DNA of 64,000 nucleotides from NCBI RefSeq assembly GCF_027497495.1, contig NZ_CP114205.1, positions 6,820,001 through 6,884,000 of the forward strand. The letters are read 5' to 3'. This stretch comes from Streptomyces tubercidicus (GTDB lineage Bacteria; Actinomycetota; Actinomycetes; Streptomycetales; Streptomycetaceae). The notes beneath the pieces are model-generated. The model made no database searches. It was given only the letters and a program-made list of their open reading frames with translations, and had not been told where the DNA came from. Made by a program: the position numbers and the translations under genes. Below, in pieces: positions 62,368-64,000 of the stretch. The stretch's first letter is position 1. Every line of letters starts with the position of its first letter.

Positions 62368-63273
62368 ATGGAACAGCGGCGCGGATCATGGGAGCAGGCC
62401 GACTGGACCGCGCTTCCCACAGCTGACCAACACCTGGTCCAATCCATAGCGGTGGTCCTGTCGAGTATCGACCGGCTCCTGCCACCGCACGCCTGGCATC
62501 TCAAAGGTTCGACGGCGCTTATGGGGTGGATGGGCTCTTCAGCCCGGCTGCCGAACGATGTCGATCTGGCCCTTTCCGAGCGCGCGGGCCGGCTGCTGCT
62601 GTCCGCCTCCGAACTGCCGCCCGGCCCGCAAGGGGAGAGTCTCCGGCTGCTGCGTTCGGAACCCGTGGTGTTCAGCTCGCCCGGCACGGCGACCGTACAC
62701 CGGGCACTGATCCGCCTACGGGCGGGGGAGGCCATCGGGAAGGTCCTGCTCAACATCCTGCTGGTGCCGGACGCCGAGGCGGCGCGCGACAACCGCACCG
62801 CACCCCTTGACTTCCCCGGCCGGCACGCCCCGGTTACCGTACCGGCGGCGACCCTCAGCCGGTGCCTGGCGCAGAAGCTGCTGCGCTACACCCGACGGCG
62901 CGACGGCGGCAAGATCAATACGCGCTGGACCGATCTCACGGACTTCCTGCTGGCTGCCGCGAGCCCCCTGGCCCCCGCACTGCTCCTGGACGAAGTACGG
63001 CGTGACGTCGCGATCGAATTCGCTGCCATGGGCCGCACCTGGCCGGACCACCTGCCTCAACCACCACGCGAGTGGCTGGACTTCTGGGACACGGCAACCT
63101 TCCGGGACGGATTGGAGTTCGGCCGCCTGCCCGAAGCGGCGGACCGGCTCGCACAGTTCTGGAACCCGGTGCTGGTGACGCGGGTCGCTCCGTACGGTCC
63201 CTCTCCCGCACCGGTACCGCCGACGGCGCCACAGGTGTGGTCGTCCAGCGCATGGAAGTGGGCGACCGCATGA
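62368..63273 (+). CDS. AbiEii/AbiGii-type nucleotidyltransferase
   Basis: A 301-residue protein of the nucleotidyltransferase superfamily. The GS-x9-DxD motif is visible: HLKGSTALMGWMG (Gly47-Ser48) and LPNDVDLALS (Asp64, Asp66). A later KLLRYTRRRDGGKINTRWTD then LTDFLL corresponds to the conserved Lys/Asp segment of AbiEii toxins. The ATG at 62368 follows GAGGG. No AbiEi-type antitoxin gene is adjacent; the partner is instead the RT-like gene upstream on the same strand. It may be a defence effector that modifies RNA or proteins. Confidence 0.75.
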   Translation: MEQRRGSWEQADWTALPTADQHLVQSIAVVLSSIDRLLPPHAWHLKGSTALMGWMGSSARLPNDVDLALSERAGRLLLSASELPPGPQGESLRLLRSEPVVFSSPGTATVHRALIRLRAGEAIGKVLLNILLVPDAEAARDNRTAPLDFPGRHAPVTVPAATLSRCLAQKLLRYTRRRDGGKINTRWTDLTDFLLAAASPLAPALLLDEVRRDVAIEFAAMGRTWPDHLPQPPREWLDFWDTATFRDGLEFGRLPEAADRLAQFWNPVLVTRVAPYGPSPAPVPPTAPQVWSSSAWKWATA

Positions 63274-63282
63274 GGTCAGGGC

Positions 63283-64000
63283 TCACGCTCCCGCCGACGT
63301 GCCCGGTATCGATTCCTGTACCGATGCGAAGAGTCGGTCGAGGTGGCCCTGTGCGGTGGGCGGCAGGTGCAGATGCCACCAGTCGCGCCATCGCAGTGCG
63401 TGCGCGAGATGGTGGAAACCCGGGGTGCCGGGTCCTGCCCTCCGCAAAGCGGACAGAAAACCGACGACGGAATCGGCCGCTCGGGAGCCGAGAGGGTTAC
63501 CGAAAGCGTGGAAGAACCGCTCCTGGTGTCCCGTGCCTTTGAGGGCCTTGGTCACATGGAGGCTGAAATGCGCGCGACGGCGGGCCGCGGTGAGCCCCCG
63601 CTCGTCCATGGGCGCCACACCGGCCCCACTGTGCATACGACCCGCACTCTCAGCGTTCGCCGTGACCATCGCCGAACGCATCAGCGCGGCGTCGGAGACG
63701 ACGCCGGAGAGGCCGTCCCCCAGCGTCGCGAAGAGCCGGCCACCGGCCGCGACCGCGTCGCTCAGGGCCCGCAGATGGCGTGAGAGCAGCGATTCACGCC
63801 GCACCCGAAGCCGGTATGCCCGGTCCAACACGTCCGCCACCGGCAGGGATCCGTCCAGCCAAGCCGTGCTCAGGGGAAGCAGCTCGTGCGCACTGCCCTC
63901 CGTAACACGCTCACCGCTTTCCCGGTCGAGGGTGCCCCATTCGATGTCGTGAACGTCGCTGACCGCGTAGAGACCTCGCTGCGGTGGCCTCTGCGCGAAC
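63283..64000 (-). CDS. Unidentified protein, 5' end beyond the window
   Basis: An open frame on the minus strand runs from the window edge to a stop at 63283, at least 239 codons, ending LDRLFASVQESIPGTSAGA. The visible part starts in frame with VSDVHDIEWGTLDRESGERV and includes DAVAAGGRLFATLGDGLSGV, RRRAHFSLHVTKALKGTGHQ and HALRWRDWWHLHLPPTAQGH. I do not recognise a family; it has no Cas1 or Cas2 motif. It is convergent to the nucleotidyltransferase gene, with 9 bases between the stops, and could be a third member of the RT locus or an unrelated neighbour. Confidence 0.6.
   Translation of the reverse strand, partial: FAQRPPQRGLYAVSDVHDIEWGTLDRESGERVTEGSAHELLPLSTAWLDGSLPVADVLDRAYRLRVRRESLLSRHLRALSDAVAAGGRLFATLGDGLSGVVSDAALMRSAMVTANAESAGRMHSGAGVAPMDERGLTAARRRAHFSLHVTKALKGTGHQERFFHAFGNPLGSRAADSVVGFLSALRRAGPGTPGFHHLAHALRWRDWWHLHLPPTAQGHLDRLFASVQESIPGTSAGA

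Noticed and set aside
63283..64000. The terminal minus-strand gene as a Cas1 or Cas2
   Set aside because: No Cas1 catalytic pattern or Cas2 ferredoxin-like motif was seen in the visible 239 codons.

Overview
The window is high-GC DNA with codon use, gene content and gene order typical of a Streptomyces chromosome. Markers include a cobalt-free rib operon behind an FMN riboswitch, hisE-hisG, GuaB1, a ROK/MFS pair, a type VII secretion locus and a type I-E CRISPR-Cas locus. No ribosomal RNA or tRNA was recognised.

1-34 kb looks like core chromosome. It holds a SorC-type regulator, a secreted RNase Sa-like enzyme with its barstar, a leaderless guaB1, and a basic-amino-acid catabolic unit. That unit comprises an APC permease, an Lrp/AsnC regulator, a nitrilase-fold amidase and a lysine/arginine 2-monooxygenase-like flavoenzyme. 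Two promoters in it share the same three-site operator layout. Next come an NCS2 permease, small stress or hydrolase genes, two deletion pseudogenes (an MFS exporter and an erythromycin esterase), a divergent ROK/MFS pair around a perfect palindrome, the rib operon (ribD-ribE-ribM-ribBA-ribH) running toward hisE-hisG, two CBS/CNNM proteins, an EccA-like AAA+ ATPase, a uridine-kinase-like protein and a secreted C39 peptidase.

34.6-38 kb is accessory. A tyrosine integrase overlaps the 3' end of the peptidase gene, followed by non-coding debris, a C-terminal fragment that resembles a pPIWI_RE/RNase H protein, strong hairpins and two Nudix genes (one truncated).

38-51.5 kb, all on the minus strand, is a type VII secretion locus: small membrane protein, EccD, MinD/ParA-like ATPase, EccC, DUF6177, two ESAT-6/WXG100-like proteins, DUF6507, an 881-residue polymorphic toxin with a nuclease-like C-terminus, and a pentapeptide-repeat protein overlapping it, which is the likely immunity protein. 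EccB, EccE and MycP are not here.

52-64 kb is a defence region: an 11-repeat CRISPR array transcribed leftward, a rightward Cascade operon (cse1-cse2-cas7e-cas5e-cas6e), cas3 pointing back at it, and no cas1 or cas2. Where an adaptation module might be expected there is a reverse-transcriptase-like protein (motifs A-D visible, C-terminal helical region), then an AbiEii-like nucleotidyltransferase, then a large unidentified convergent gene running off the edge. This RT plus nucleotidyltransferase pair is the most interesting unexplained system in the window.
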